In this document: one piece after another, positions 1-5,646 of the stretch
Numbering within the stretch: the first letter of the stretch is position 1
Layout: each line of letters opens with the position of its first letter
Source of the DNA: Ferrithrix thermotolerans DSM 19514
GTDB taxonomy: Bacteria; Actinomycetota; Acidimicrobiia; Acidimicrobiales; Ilumatobacteraceae
DNA length: 8,502 nt
Assembly: GCA_945860575.1 (NCBI GenBank)
Contig: CAMAQQ010000046.1
Coordinates: forward strand, 1 to 8,502
Direction of reading: 5' to 3'
Position numbers and translations under genes: made by a program
The notes under the pieces: generated by a model
What the model was told of the DNA's origin: nothing
The model's database searches: none
Seen by the model: only the letters and a program-made list of their open reading frames with translations

Positions 1-1
1 A

Positions 2-907
2 GATCAACAAACTTTACGCGCCAAAAATACGAGACTCATTTATGCTTCAATAACTGGCTACGGCAACACTGGCCCGTGGGTTGATCGTCGAGCCTATGCA
101 CCAGTTATAAATGCCGAGATGGGATTAACGAAGCGCCAAGGTGATGCGCGGGGTGGCGAGTATGCCAATGATCCGTTTAGTCATGGCGATGTATATACGG
201 CAATCGAGTGTGCGAGCGCGATTTTGGCGGCGCTATTTCAGCGCGAGCGCACTGGCGAAGGTCAATATATAGATTTATCAATGGCGCAAACTTTGCTGTA
301 CGTCAACGAACACGCTCACGATGCACTTTGGGACAAGCCTGTTTCGCCAGATTCAATTCGTTCATTTCGCCCAGAAGATTATCCAGTGTTAACCACAGGC
401 GATGGTGTCACATCAGTCGTTAGTGGTCACCCAGCAGAGCGTGGAACATTTGACTTCTTTGTTGCGGCGATGAAAGCACCACATCTTCTTGACGACCCAC
501 GATTCAAAACTGTAGAAACACGGCTCGCCAACTTAGACGCGCTGATGAAACTGATTGAAGACTGGGCAGAAACTATCTCAACTGCTGACGAACTTGAAGC
601 CGAACTTGCCAAGCACAAATTGGCAATGGGGCAACTTCGCAGTGTTGGCGAAGTTGCACAAACCGATTGGGCTAAACAACGCAACGCATTTATAGAAGTC
701 AGCGATCGTGGCAATGGCAAGATCAAGCTTCCGAACTCGCCGTGGATCTTTTCTGGTTCAGATACATCAACTCAGGGTGTTGCGAAATATCGCGGCGAAG
801 ACAATGGCTCGGTTTTAAGCGAACTGCTTGGTCTATCAGAACAACAAATTAAAGATTTGTATAAACGAGAGATTTTGTCACAACGCTTGCCAAAGAAAGA
901 CAGTTAG
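2..907 (+). CDS. Class III (CaiB/BaiF family) CoA-transferase, 5' truncated by window edge
   Basis: The reading frame is open from base 2, so the true start lies outside the window; the ATG at 119 is internal. About 301 C-terminal residues are visible of a family that is usually near 400. Seen: an ITGYGNTGPW stretch at visible residues 18-27 and the RRAYAP segment that follows, both typical of the family. The motif GD followed by AILAALFQRERTGEGQ holds the Asp (visible residue 63, codon at 188) that aligns with the catalytic Asp forming the acyl-CoA anhydride in formyl-CoA transferase and CaiB. The C-terminus has the usual LLGLSEQQI-type helix. These enzymes move CoA between carboxylic acids in the cytoplasm. 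The substrate cannot be told from sequence. The gene ends 11 bp before the convergent dut stop, with no obvious terminator between them. Confidence 0.9.
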   Translation, partial: DQQTLRAKNTRLIYASITGYGNTGPWVDRRAYAPVINAEMGLTKRQGDARGGEYANDPFSHGDVYTAIECASAILAALFQRERTGEGQYIDLSMAQTLLYVNEHAHDALWDKPVSPDSIRSFRPEDYPVLTTGDGVTSVVSGHPAERGTFDFFVAAMKAPHLLDDPRFKTVETRLANLDALMKLIEDWAETISTADELEAELAKHKLAMGQLRSVGEVAQTDWAKQRNAFIEVSDRGNGKIKLPNSPWIFSGSDTSTQGVAKYRGEDNGSVLSELLGLSEQQIKDLYKREILSQRLPKKDS

Positions 908-918
908 CGACCTTGCTG

Positions 919-1377
919 CTACCGACCTGAGTGGCCGAACCCACCGCCACGATCTTCGCCTTCAAGTTGTTCGACGACTTGCCAAGTTGTTGCCACGACT
1001 TCTTGAATGACCAACTGCGCAATGCGATCACCGCGAGTTACTTTATAATCCATGGCCGAATCAGTGTTGATCATGATCACCTGAAGTTCGCCGCGATAAC
1101 CGCTGTCGATGATGCCTGGTGTGTTGACAAGAGTGACGCCGTGTTTTAATGCGAGTCCACTGCGCGGTACCACTTGTCCAAAAAAACCAACAGGTATCGC
1201 TACTGCAACACCGGTTGGCACGAGTGCCCTGCCACCGCGAGCGGGCAAGACGATGTCGATGCGCGCGTGCAAGTCGATGCCGGCATCACCAGTGTGGGCT
1301 GTTGCTGGAAGTGGAAGATCTAAATCGAGACGCTGTATCGGTACAGAAACTTTTTCATTTGGGTCTCTATTTGCCAT
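919..1377 (-). CDS. dut: Deoxyuridine 5'-triphosphate nucleotidohydrolase (dUTPase)
   Basis: Hydrolyses dUTP to dUMP and pyrophosphate, keeping uracil out of DNA and feeding dTMP synthesis; a homotrimer in the cytoplasm. With the start at 1377 the protein has 152 residues, normal for the trimeric family. All five family motifs are visible: AGIDL (about 32-36), PRSGLA (71-76), GIIDSGYRGEL (88-98, with the catalytic Asp91 and uracil-stacking Tyr94), RGDRIAQL (116-123) and the C-terminal glycine-rich RGGGFGHSGR (143-152), whose Phe caps the active site. An ATG 12 codons upstream (1413) is also in frame. The 1377 start is preferred because a TAATAT hexamer lies 5 nt before it and because the extra residues are not family-like. 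The gene is divergent from orn and convergent with the CoA-transferase. Confidence 0.96.
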   Translation of the reverse strand: MANRDPNEKVSVPIQRLDLDLPLPATAHTGDAGIDLHARIDIVLPARGGRALVPTGVAVAIPVGFFGQVVPRSGLALKHGVTLVNTPGIIDSGYRGELQVIMINTDSAMDYKVTRGDRIAQLVIQEVVATTWQVVEQLEGEDRGGGFGHSGR

Positions 1378-1388
1378 ACCAGATATTA
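1378..1388 (-). promoter_or_regulatory. Putative leaderless promoter of dut (-10 TAATAT)
   Basis: On the minus strand TAATAT (1388-1383) is followed by CTGGT and then the ATG at 1377. The spacing puts the transcription start at or next to the A of ATG. No Shine-Dalgarno precedes either possible start. No convincing -35 hexamer was seen. Confidence 0.45.
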
Positions 1389-1447
1389 GAACCCGACGAT
1401 AGAGCCCCGCCATAAATAGTGAAAGTGCGCATACGGCACAAAACGAA

Positions 1448-1460
1448 TAGATTGCTTGGC
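1448..1460 (+). promoter_or_regulatory. Putative leaderless promoter of orn (-10 TAGATT)
   Basis: TAGATT (1448-1453) is followed by 7 nt and a GTG at 1461, the position where Orn proteins normally begin. There is no Shine-Dalgarno, so a leaderless mRNA is the simplest reading. It decides between the GTG codons at 1419, 1425 and 1461. Confidence 0.4.
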
Positions 1461-2012
1461 GTGCTTGTATGGATGGATCTTGAGATGACGGGTCTTGACC
1501 CCGCGACCGAAGTAATTGTTGAAATTGCTTCGTTGATCACCGATGATGAATTAAATGTTATTGCCGAAGGACCAGATCTGGTTATTTCTCAACCTGAGGC
1601 TGTGCTGGTGGCGATGGACCCGTTTGTGGTCAAAATGCATACAACTTCTGGATTGCTGACTGCAATTCGTGAATCAACGATCACTCTTGAACAGGCTGGC
1701 GCGCAAACGCTCGAATTTATAAAAAAACATATTTCTGAACCACGCACAATACCGCTGTGTGGAAACTCAATTGGTACGGATCGCAGATTCTTGGCCAGAT
1801 ATTTGCCCGAAATTGAAAATTATCTGCACTATCGCAGTGTTGATGTTTCGACAATCAAAGAACTTGTGAAGCGTTGGTATCCGGGGCTCGAAATAACTCG
1901 ACCAACTAAAGCTGGCGCGCATCGAGCATTAGACGATGTACAAGAAAGTATTCGTGAACTAAAGTTTTATCGCGAAAATGTTTTCAAAGAGATCACGGTT
2001 ACTCAAAAATAA
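1461..2012 (+). CDS. orn: Oligoribonuclease (3'-to-5' exoribonuclease, DEDDh family)
   Basis: Degrades RNA dinucleotides and short oligoribonucleotides to mononucleotides, the last step of mRNA decay, and also clears pGpG in organisms with cyclic-di-GMP. From GTG 1461 the protein has 183 residues and starts MLVWMDLEMTGLDP, closely matching the conserved N-terminus of the family. DEDDh residues seen: Asp6 and Glu8 (DLE), Asp107 (GTDRRF), His154 and Asp159 (HRALDD). Further signatures are CGNSIGTDRRFLARYLPEIE around residues 100-119 and the VDVSTIKEL segment. An in-frame GTG at 1419 would add 14 basic residues not expected in the family. The last 14 bases overlap the 3' end of the convergent thioesterase gene. 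Confidence 0.95.
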   Translation: MLVWMDLEMTGLDPATEVIVEIASLITDDELNVIAEGPDLVISQPEAVLVAMDPFVVKMHTTSGLLTAIRESTITLEQAGAQTLEFIKKHISEPRTIPLCGNSIGTDRRFLARYLPEIENYLHYRSVDVSTIKELVKRWYPGLEITRPTKAGAHRALDDVQESIRELKFYRENVFKEITVTQK

Positions 2013-2766
2013 CTTCGGTTACAGCGGCGACTTCGCCATCATCAAGAACGTGGCGCAACACGACACGGCCTGAAAGTTGTTGCGTGACTATTCGCACTTT
2101 GTCTCCGGGGTCAACTGCGCCGTGATGTTCAACTGTTGCCAGCAGTGGCGCACGCTGGCCAGAGTTCGCTCCCAAATATTCTTCGAGAACTTCCCAATAG
2201 GCGGCATTATTGAGATGACCGACTGCATCCATATCACTGAACCGAATCGGCCAGTCTTGCGACATCGCGTTGTTGCTCGCTAAATCTGGCAGGTTTCTGC
2301 CAATTTCTAGTCGTGATGAGATCTTTCTACCGTTTGTAGCCGAAGACAGCAGGTCAATCAGTTCTTTTGACAATGCCACAGGCTTCATCGTTTTGAAATC
2401 AACTCGCACCCACAGTGCGGCGGTCTCAATAACGACTTCACCAGCACACTTGATTTGCGTGCGTCGTTCTGCCCAATGCGAGCCCAATGCTCCACACCAA
2501 GTTGTCAACGCAATCTCATCCAAATATTTCGGAAACGCATTAACCCACATTTGCGTCCGTCGTACTACCCAAGAATGTGGTTCGCTGTAGTTTCCATCTA
2601 GCGAATCATCCGTCGCGATGTCTTGTAAATACCGAGCAACGGCATCTAGGCGCACTCGTCCTTTTGGTGTTACATCACCGAGACGCACTTTACGAGATAT
2701 CGAAAACTTGCGTCCCGATTGCGCAAATGGGCTCGGCAAAGGCGCTGAATGACTCGCTTCTGCCAT
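1999..2766 (-). CDS. Acyl-ACP thioesterase (FatA/FatB-like, double hotdog)
   Basis: Predicted to hydrolyse acyl-ACP to free fatty acid and ACP in the cytoplasm, ending or diverting fatty-acid synthesis. The protein has 255 residues, the usual length of bacterial acyl-ACP thioesterases (Pfam PF01643 type). The N-terminal hotdog carries SWVVRRTQMWVNAFPKYLDE (65-84) and GSHWAERRTQI (95-105). The second hotdog begins IRFSDMDAVGHLNNAAYW (174-191), equivalent to the plant D-x-N-x-H-V-N-N motif. Asp180 and His184 are present but the plant Asn position is Val182. The ATG at 2766 follows TAGGGT plus 6 nt on the minus strand, so it may be leaderless. The start codon and everything upstream to 2831 are repeated at 5243-5310. 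Chain-length preference cannot be inferred. Confidence 0.88.
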   Translation of the reverse strand: MAEASHSAPLPSPFAQSGRKFSISRKVRLGDVTPKGRVRLDAVARYLQDIATDDSLDGNYSEPHSWVVRRTQMWVNAFPKYLDEIALTTWCGALGSHWAERRTQIKCAGEVVIETAALWVRVDFKTMKPVALSKELIDLLSSATNGRKISSRLEIGRNLPDLASNNAMSQDWPIRFSDMDAVGHLNNAAYWEVLEEYLGANSGQRAPLLATVEHHGAVDPGDKVRIVTQQLSGRVVLRHVLDDGEVAAVTEVIFE

Positions 2767-2831
2767 GATGAAACCCTAGCCAGTATTGGGTCTCATGGGC
2801 TTTTCGTGATTATCAAATTAAATCGATTTGA
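2764..2831 (+). repeat. 68-bp direct repeat, copy 1 (left flank of island)
   Basis: Aligned without gaps to 5243-5310, 62 of 68 positions match. Bases 2764-2793 are identical to 5243-5272, and after one mismatch 16 more (2795-2810) are identical. The mismatches are at 2794, 2811, 2814, 2817, 2826 and 2829, so divergence rises away from the thioesterase. The left boundary coincides exactly with the thioesterase ATG, and the copy includes its putative promoter. A weaker resemblance continues for about 25 bp to the right. Confidence 0.95.
2767..2778 (-). promoter_or_regulatory. Putative leaderless promoter of the thioesterase gene (-10 TAGGGT)
   Basis: On the minus strand TAGGGT (2778-2773) is followed by TTCATC and the ATG at 2766. 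The same 12 bases and ATG occur in the second repeat copy (5246-5257). The imperfect palindrome CCAGTATTGG lies just beyond (2780-2789) and could be an operator; that is inference only. Confidence 0.4.
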
Positions 2832-2855
2832 GACTCAGTGAAGTGGAGGTGATTC

Positions 2856-2918
2856 ATGAAGTTATTAAACAATGTGACGCACACAGATGCGGAAAAGAGC
2901 ACACTGTTGGCGTCATGA
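2856..2918 (+). CDS. Possible 20-residue peptide with strong ribosome binding site
   Basis: GGAGGTGAT (2845-2853) is a near-perfect anti-16S match, with 6 nt between GGAGG and the ATG at 2856, the best Shine-Dalgarno in the window. The frame encodes MKLLNNVTHTDAEKSTLLAS and stops at 2916-2918. No family is recognised. It lies just right of repeat copy 1 and points away from the thioesterase, the same relation that the whiB7 leader has to copy 2. It could be a leader peptide left from an ancestral divergent gene, a small peptide gene, or chance. Confidence 0.3.
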   Translation: MKLLNNVTHTDAEKSTLLAS

Positions 2919-2968
2919 TGGAGGGCAACTTGCTCAATGTCGGCTTAACGTCCGTCGAAAATTGCTGA
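2915..2968 (+). CDS. Possible 17-residue peptide overlapping the preceding mini-ORF
   Basis: The ATG at 2915 overlaps the TGA of the 2856 mini-ORF (ATGA), the arrangement used for translational coupling. The frame encodes 17 residues and stops at 2966-2968. Nothing in the peptide is recognised. It stands or falls with the mini-ORF at 2856 and has little support of its own. Confidence 0.12.
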   Translation: MMEGNLLNVGLTSVENC

Positions 2969-2994
2969 CAACTAATTGCAGTAGCAAGATAGAC

Positions 2995-5088
2995 CTAATC
3001 GTTCGTAAGCAATTTAAAGTCTGCCAAATCTTTCAAACGGCACTTATTATTTGTAAAGACACCATATCTAAATTTAGTTGTCACATCTAATTTCTTCTCA
3101 AAAATTAAGCCTGTCAAAATACCGTCGACTCTAAAAACGTCGATTAAATTTGAATTTTTGTTATTTGATTGAACCCTCAAACAATGGCTGAATTCAATGG
3201 GCAAAATGATCATAGTTTTGCCCGAAGATTCCGCGACAATTCTAAGATCACCACTGTCGACAGATAACTTGATTTTCCCAACTTTCACAAAGTCAGCATC
3301 CAACTGCTTGTACGCAACCGCTTCATCCATCGGGGCGAACGAGTTTTTATCCATTATCTGAAACGTCTCATCTAATGATCGCACAACGATTAAGCGTGTC
3401 GGTGAATAGTTGCCTAAATTCACATTTTTTAACATGACTAAAAAATCACCCTCCGAATACTGCACGGCAGGGTATGAGTTAGTCTCATTTAAATTACTGA
3501 GAGGCGAACCCAACCAAGGAAGTCTCAGGTATTTCACACCAAGAAGGCTGTAAAGATGAATATTTGTATTCGCGTAAACTAAATGATTTCTACTTTGAGT
3601 TTGCCCTGGATCAAAAAAGAAGTGTTTTGTAAATGCATATTGAAACGGACTTATTAAATGCGAATAATCATTTAACGCTGGAATTCGCCCTTGAACCAAG
3701 GTCTGAAATTCGGCCCGATCCTCCGCGTTAACTAGCCTTCCGCGATATACAGAATCGCTAGTAATCCCTAATTCGCGCGCTAATAATTGCTCTGTCTTGT
3801 CCAGTGGTACTGGGAGCGTTGGAGACCCAACCGCTGCGTCCCTGACCTCTGAGATCGTGACAATTATTAAAATCAAAATTGCAATAGGAATGTAGAAGTA
3901 CGACCTTGTTGCAAATGTGATGAGTTCAGTCAATCGTTTATTTCTAATCCACTTTCTCGCAAACGATATTAAATGATTAAACCCGCTAGCTAACGAAGTG
4001 GCATAAAGCGGTACCAAAAACCAAGTCAGATAATTAAGCTGAGGCCCTAACTCATGAGTCCATCTGGTTTGCCATATCCGATAACCGAGAACAAACATTG
4101 CTACGCAGAGCGAGCAATAAAACAGAATATCGCGCCTATCTTTCTTGAAACATCCGGTTATTAAATAAAAAGTAATTACAACCGCTGCAATTTGTTTGAC
4201 GATCTCATATCTATCGCCATTGTAAAAAAATGCCTTATATATAAAAGAGATTGAAATTTTCTTTAGTGACATCGGCACGACTTCAGGAATCGCGTTTTGT
4301 GTGTATGCCGAATATTTGTAGTAGCCAGCTATGAAATTTAACGCACCAGTCAGCCAAAGCGCGCCAAAGACGATTAACAATGCAGATATCCGAATTTTCA
4401 CAATACGAAAATCTTTTCTCAGCAACAAATACCAAAAACTACCGAGTGTTGTTGCCCCGATAAAAAAGATAGTGCACACCGCCATTTGCGGATACACGGC
4501 GAGAATATAGATGGAGATTACGAACGTAAACGATGCATAAATTGCGACTGATCGCATATTTTTAGCGTCAATACTCTCAATACAAATCGCAAGCAGCATT
4601 GCACAAATTAGTAACGAAAGTACCGGAGGGATTATTTGATAAGTATCATTATTAACTAGTCCATGGGCGTACGACCAAACTGTGCTCACTGGCACTAGAT
4701 ATGCGGTAAAAATACTAATTCCAATGCTTGCTCGAAATTTGCGGGCAAAACAAAAACTGCAGATAAACAAAGCAACTGAAAAAACAATCGCTATTGGGTA
4801 CGGGTTATATATCTTTCCTGTCAATACTCCAATAAGCGTGACAGGTTCCAGTTTCCACAGGTAACCCCACTGCAGATTTCCAAGACCGAACAATAAATCG
4901 CTTCGAAGCGAGAAAATTGGGCTCGTTTCTCTAATCTGATAATTAGCGAGCAATGCGATAAATCTTGCATCAACTTGACTCAGGTCTGCTTTTGCCGAGA
5001 ACCCGAATACGTAAACAGCGGACATGGCCGAAAATATTGCCAAATGAAGTAGAAAAAACCTCTGTCTTAAATTTTCAAAAATAATCAT
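2995..5088 (-). CDS. Large polytopic membrane protein, GT-C/YfhO-like (putative glycosyltransferase)
   Basis: 697 residues. A hydrophobic N-terminal part has about eleven apparent membrane segments (roughly 11-31, 98-115, 122-138, 152-172, 179-199, 201-222, 234-257, 298-313, 321-338, 352-368, 395-414). A soluble, probably extracytoplasmic, domain of about 280 residues follows. The long first outer loop (32-97) contains SQVDARF, the place where GT-C enzymes keep an acidic catalytic residue. The C-terminal part has a LLGVKYLRLPW stretch (515-525) like YfhO-family proteins. These suggest a lipid-linked sugar transferase for cell-surface glycans, but no diagnostic catalytic motif was found, so function is inference. 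The start is supported by TAGCCT plus 6 nt before the ATG. The gene is AT-rich and lies alone between direct repeats, pointing to horizontal acquisition. Confidence 0.7.
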   Translation of the reverse strand: MIIFENLRQRFFLLHLAIFSAMSAVYVFGFSAKADLSQVDARFIALLANYQIRETSPIFSLRSDLLFGLGNLQWGYLWKLEPVTLIGVLTGKIYNPYPIAIVFSVALFICSFCFARKFRASIGISIFTAYLVPVSTVWSYAHGLVNNDTYQIIPPVLSLLICAMLLAICIESIDAKNMRSVAIYASFTFVISIYILAVYPQMAVCTIFFIGATTLGSFWYLLLRKDFRIVKIRISALLIVFGALWLTGALNFIAGYYKYSAYTQNAIPEVVPMSLKKISISFIYKAFFYNGDRYEIVKQIAAVVITFYLITGCFKKDRRDILFYCSLCVAMFVLGYRIWQTRWTHELGPQLNYLTWFLVPLYATSLASGFNHLISFARKWIRNKRLTELITFATRSYFYIPIAILILIIVTISEVRDAAVGSPTLPVPLDKTEQLLARELGITSDSVYRGRLVNAEDRAEFQTLVQGRIPALNDYSHLISPFQYAFTKHFFFDPGQTQSRNHLVYANTNIHLYSLLGVKYLRLPWLGSPLSNLNETNSYPAVQYSEGDFLVMLKNVNLGNYSPTRLIVVRSLDETFQIMDKNSFAPMDEAVAYKQLDADFVKVGKIKLSVDSGDLRIVAESSGKTMIILPIEFSHCLRVQSNNKNSNLIDVFRVDGILTGLIFEKKLDVTTKFRYGVFTNNKCRLKDLADFKLLTND

Positions 5089-5100
5089 GATGCCAGGCTA
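5089..5100 (-). promoter_or_regulatory. Putative leaderless promoter of the membrane protein gene (-10 TAGCCT)
   Basis: On the minus strand TAGCCT (5100-5095) is followed by GGCATC and the ATG at 5088. The last six bases, CATCATG included, resemble the thioesterase start (TTCATC then ATG). A further promoter may lie in repeat copy 2, about 150 bp upstream. Between them, 5101-5242 shows no gene or clear structure. Confidence 0.35.
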
Positions 5101-5242
5101 AATTAAAAATCGTAATTCCTTTGTCCGTTTCGCCACGTCGCAAAGTCTACTTTTTTAAGTTATGACGTCTCTACTAGCTACCAGATTCCACCTTGTCCGC
5201 GAGGAACGAATGTTTTCGTTACCACTAAGGCAGTCGGCCTGA

Positions 5243-5310
5243 CATGATGAAACCCTAGCCAGTATTGGGTCTGATGGGCTTTTCGTGATCATGAATTTAA
5301 ATCGCTTGGA
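5243..5310 (+). repeat. 68-bp direct repeat, copy 2 (right flank of island, upstream of whiB7 leader)
   Basis: Same orientation as 2764-2831 and 2,479 bp away. The minus strand keeps the TAGGGT, 6-nt spacer and ATG, but here the ATG opens only a 6-codon frame ending in TAG. It therefore looks like an orphan promoter pointing at the island membrane protein gene. On the plus strand its distal end supplies the AT-rich stretch (AATTTAAATCG, 5294-5304) and a TTGGAA (5306-5311) directly upstream of the whiB7 leader. Confidence 0.95.
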
Positions 5311-5344
5311 AATTCACAGAAATTATGGTTTCATAGATACCTGA
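5291..5344 (+). CDS. Possible 17-residue uORF overlapping the start of the main whiB7 leader ORF
   Basis: An ATG at 5291, inside repeat copy 2, opens a 17-codon frame whose TGA (5342-5344) overlaps the ATG of the next leader ORF (TGATG). This would allow termination-reinitiation. It has no Shine-Dalgarno and may lie upstream of the transcription start, so support is weak. In repeat copy 1 the corresponding codon is ATC, so the frame is not conserved there. Confidence 0.15.
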   Translation: MNLNRLEIHRNYGFIDT

Positions 5345-5517
5345 TGTTCGCAAAAGTTTCACACCCATTGGTAGTTGCCTCAATGCGTTCATTTAGCGCG
5401 CGCACGATTAAATCTGTGCGCACAGCCAGCAAACCTCGCTGGTTTAGCACGGCGAAAAGTTTCGTTGATTATTCAACCAAACAGCCAACCCGACATCTCG
5501 GGATGCATCTGACGTAA
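5344..5517 (+). CDS. Upstream ORF (57 residues) in the whiB7 leader
   Basis: An ATG at 5344 opens 57 codons ending with TAA at 5515-5517. The peptide starts MFAKVSHPLVVASM, is rich in Lys, Arg, Ser and Thr, and ends PTRHLGMHLT; no family is recognised. Codons 49-51 (ACC CGA C..) are the 5' half of the predicted antiterminator, so a ribosome on this ORF would physically control the structures that decide read-through into whiB7. Actinobacterial whiB7/wblC genes are known to be preceded by a uORF and attenuator, which is the main reason to believe it. No Shine-Dalgarno is visible, and in-frame ATG/GTG codons at 5383 and 5416 are alternative starts. An ORF this long could arise by chance. Confidence 0.5.
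   Translation: MFAKVSHPLVVASMRSFSARTIKSVRTASKPRWFSTAKSFVDYSTKQPTRHLGMHLT
5400..5445 (+). promoter_or_regulatory. Paired hairpins early in the whiB7 leader
   Basis: GCGCAC (5400-5405) pairs with GTGCGC (5416-5421), extended by GAT/ATC with one bulged T. Just after it CCAGC (5426-5430) pairs with GCTGG (5438-5442). The same segment has a competing pairing, AAACC (5431-5435) with GGTTT (5441-5445). All of this lies inside the uORF, where a ribosome would disrupt it. Confidence 0.4.
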
Positions 5518-5555
5518 AAGATTTCACGTCGGAGAAATCCACGAGACCGTCGGGT
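5488..5555 (+). promoter_or_regulatory. Antiterminator and anti-antiterminator of the whiB7 attenuator
   Basis: ACCCGAC (5488-5494) is exactly complementary to GTCGGGT (5549-5555), the inner part of the terminator 5' arm, so this pairing would prevent the terminator. The same bases can be sequestered by a small hairpin, CCCGA (5489-5493) with TCGGG (5498-5502) around a CATC loop. GACGT (5511-5515) pairs with ACGTC (5526-5530), shortening the distance across the antiterminator loop. Three mutually exclusive elements in this order are the classic attenuator layout. Confidence 0.6.
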
Positions 5556-5581
5556 GAAAACCCGGCGGTCTTTTTGTTTTT
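5545..5581 (+). terminator. Strong intrinsic terminator in the whiB7 leader
   Basis: GACCGTCGGGT (5545-5555) and ACCCGGCGGTC (5560-5570) form an 11-bp stem with one G-U pair and a GAAA tetraloop, followed by T5, G and T5 (5571-5581). It stands 69 bp upstream of the whiB7 start codon on the same strand, with no annotated gene upstream for it to terminate. A regulatory role in the leader is therefore likely. Confidence 0.85.
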
Positions 5582-5638
5582 CCGGCGTGAAGCCAAATTG
5601 GCTAAATCAAGTAATAAACAGGCAACAATCAACAAATG

Positions 5639-5646
5639 AAAGGAAG
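5639..5646 (+). promoter_or_regulatory. whiB7: Ribosome binding site deciding the whiB7 start
   Basis: AAAGGAAG at 5639-5646 is well placed for the ATG at 5651 (7 nt from the AGG core). An upstream in-frame ATG at 5636 lies before this site and has no Shine-Dalgarno of its own. A short hairpin, AGCCA/TGGCT (5591-5603), precedes it. Confidence 0.65.

Larger units (their letters stand above)
2832..5242. other. Candidate genomic insertion (island) bounded by the 68-bp repeats
   Basis: The segment between the repeats holds one large gene plus short flanking non-coding DNA. It is visibly AT-richer than its surroundings: 15 G/C in the 60-base row at 4201 and 24/60 at 3241, against 39/60 at 2101 (thioesterase) and 38/60 at 6361 (TlpA). 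No transposase, integrase or terminal inverted repeat was found, so it is not a recognisable insertion sequence. Removing one repeat plus this block would place the thioesterase and the whiB7 leader back to back around a single shared promoter region. Confidence 0.5.

Noticed and set aside
119..121. ATG at 119 as the CoA-transferase start
   Set aside because: The frame is open to the window edge, and the upstream codons encode conserved family sequence (ITGYGNTGPW, RRAYAP).
1378..1413. Upstream ATG at 1413 extending dut by 12 residues
   Set aside because: No Shine-Dalgarno or -10-like element at the right distance, and the extra residues are outside the dUTPase family pattern. The 1377 start has TAATAT 5 nt before it.
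1419..1460. GTG at 1419 as the orn start
   Set aside because: It would add 14 basic residues not seen in Orn proteins. The GTG at 1461 gives the typical N-terminus and has TAGATT 7 nt before it. The choice is not certain.
2764..5310. Classical insertion sequence or CRISPR array
   Set aside because: There are only two repeat copies, no spacers, no transposase or integrase frame, and no terminal inverted repeats were found. A recombinase acting from elsewhere cannot be excluded.
5325..5336. Three-codon frame ATG GTT TCA TAG near the start of the whiB7 leader
   Set aside because: Too short to distinguish from chance and without a ribosome binding site.
5444..5635. Minus-strand frame of 63 codons opposite the whiB7 leader
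   Set aside because: It reads through the terminator stem and antiterminator, has no recognisable protein and no start signals; a shadow of the structured leader.
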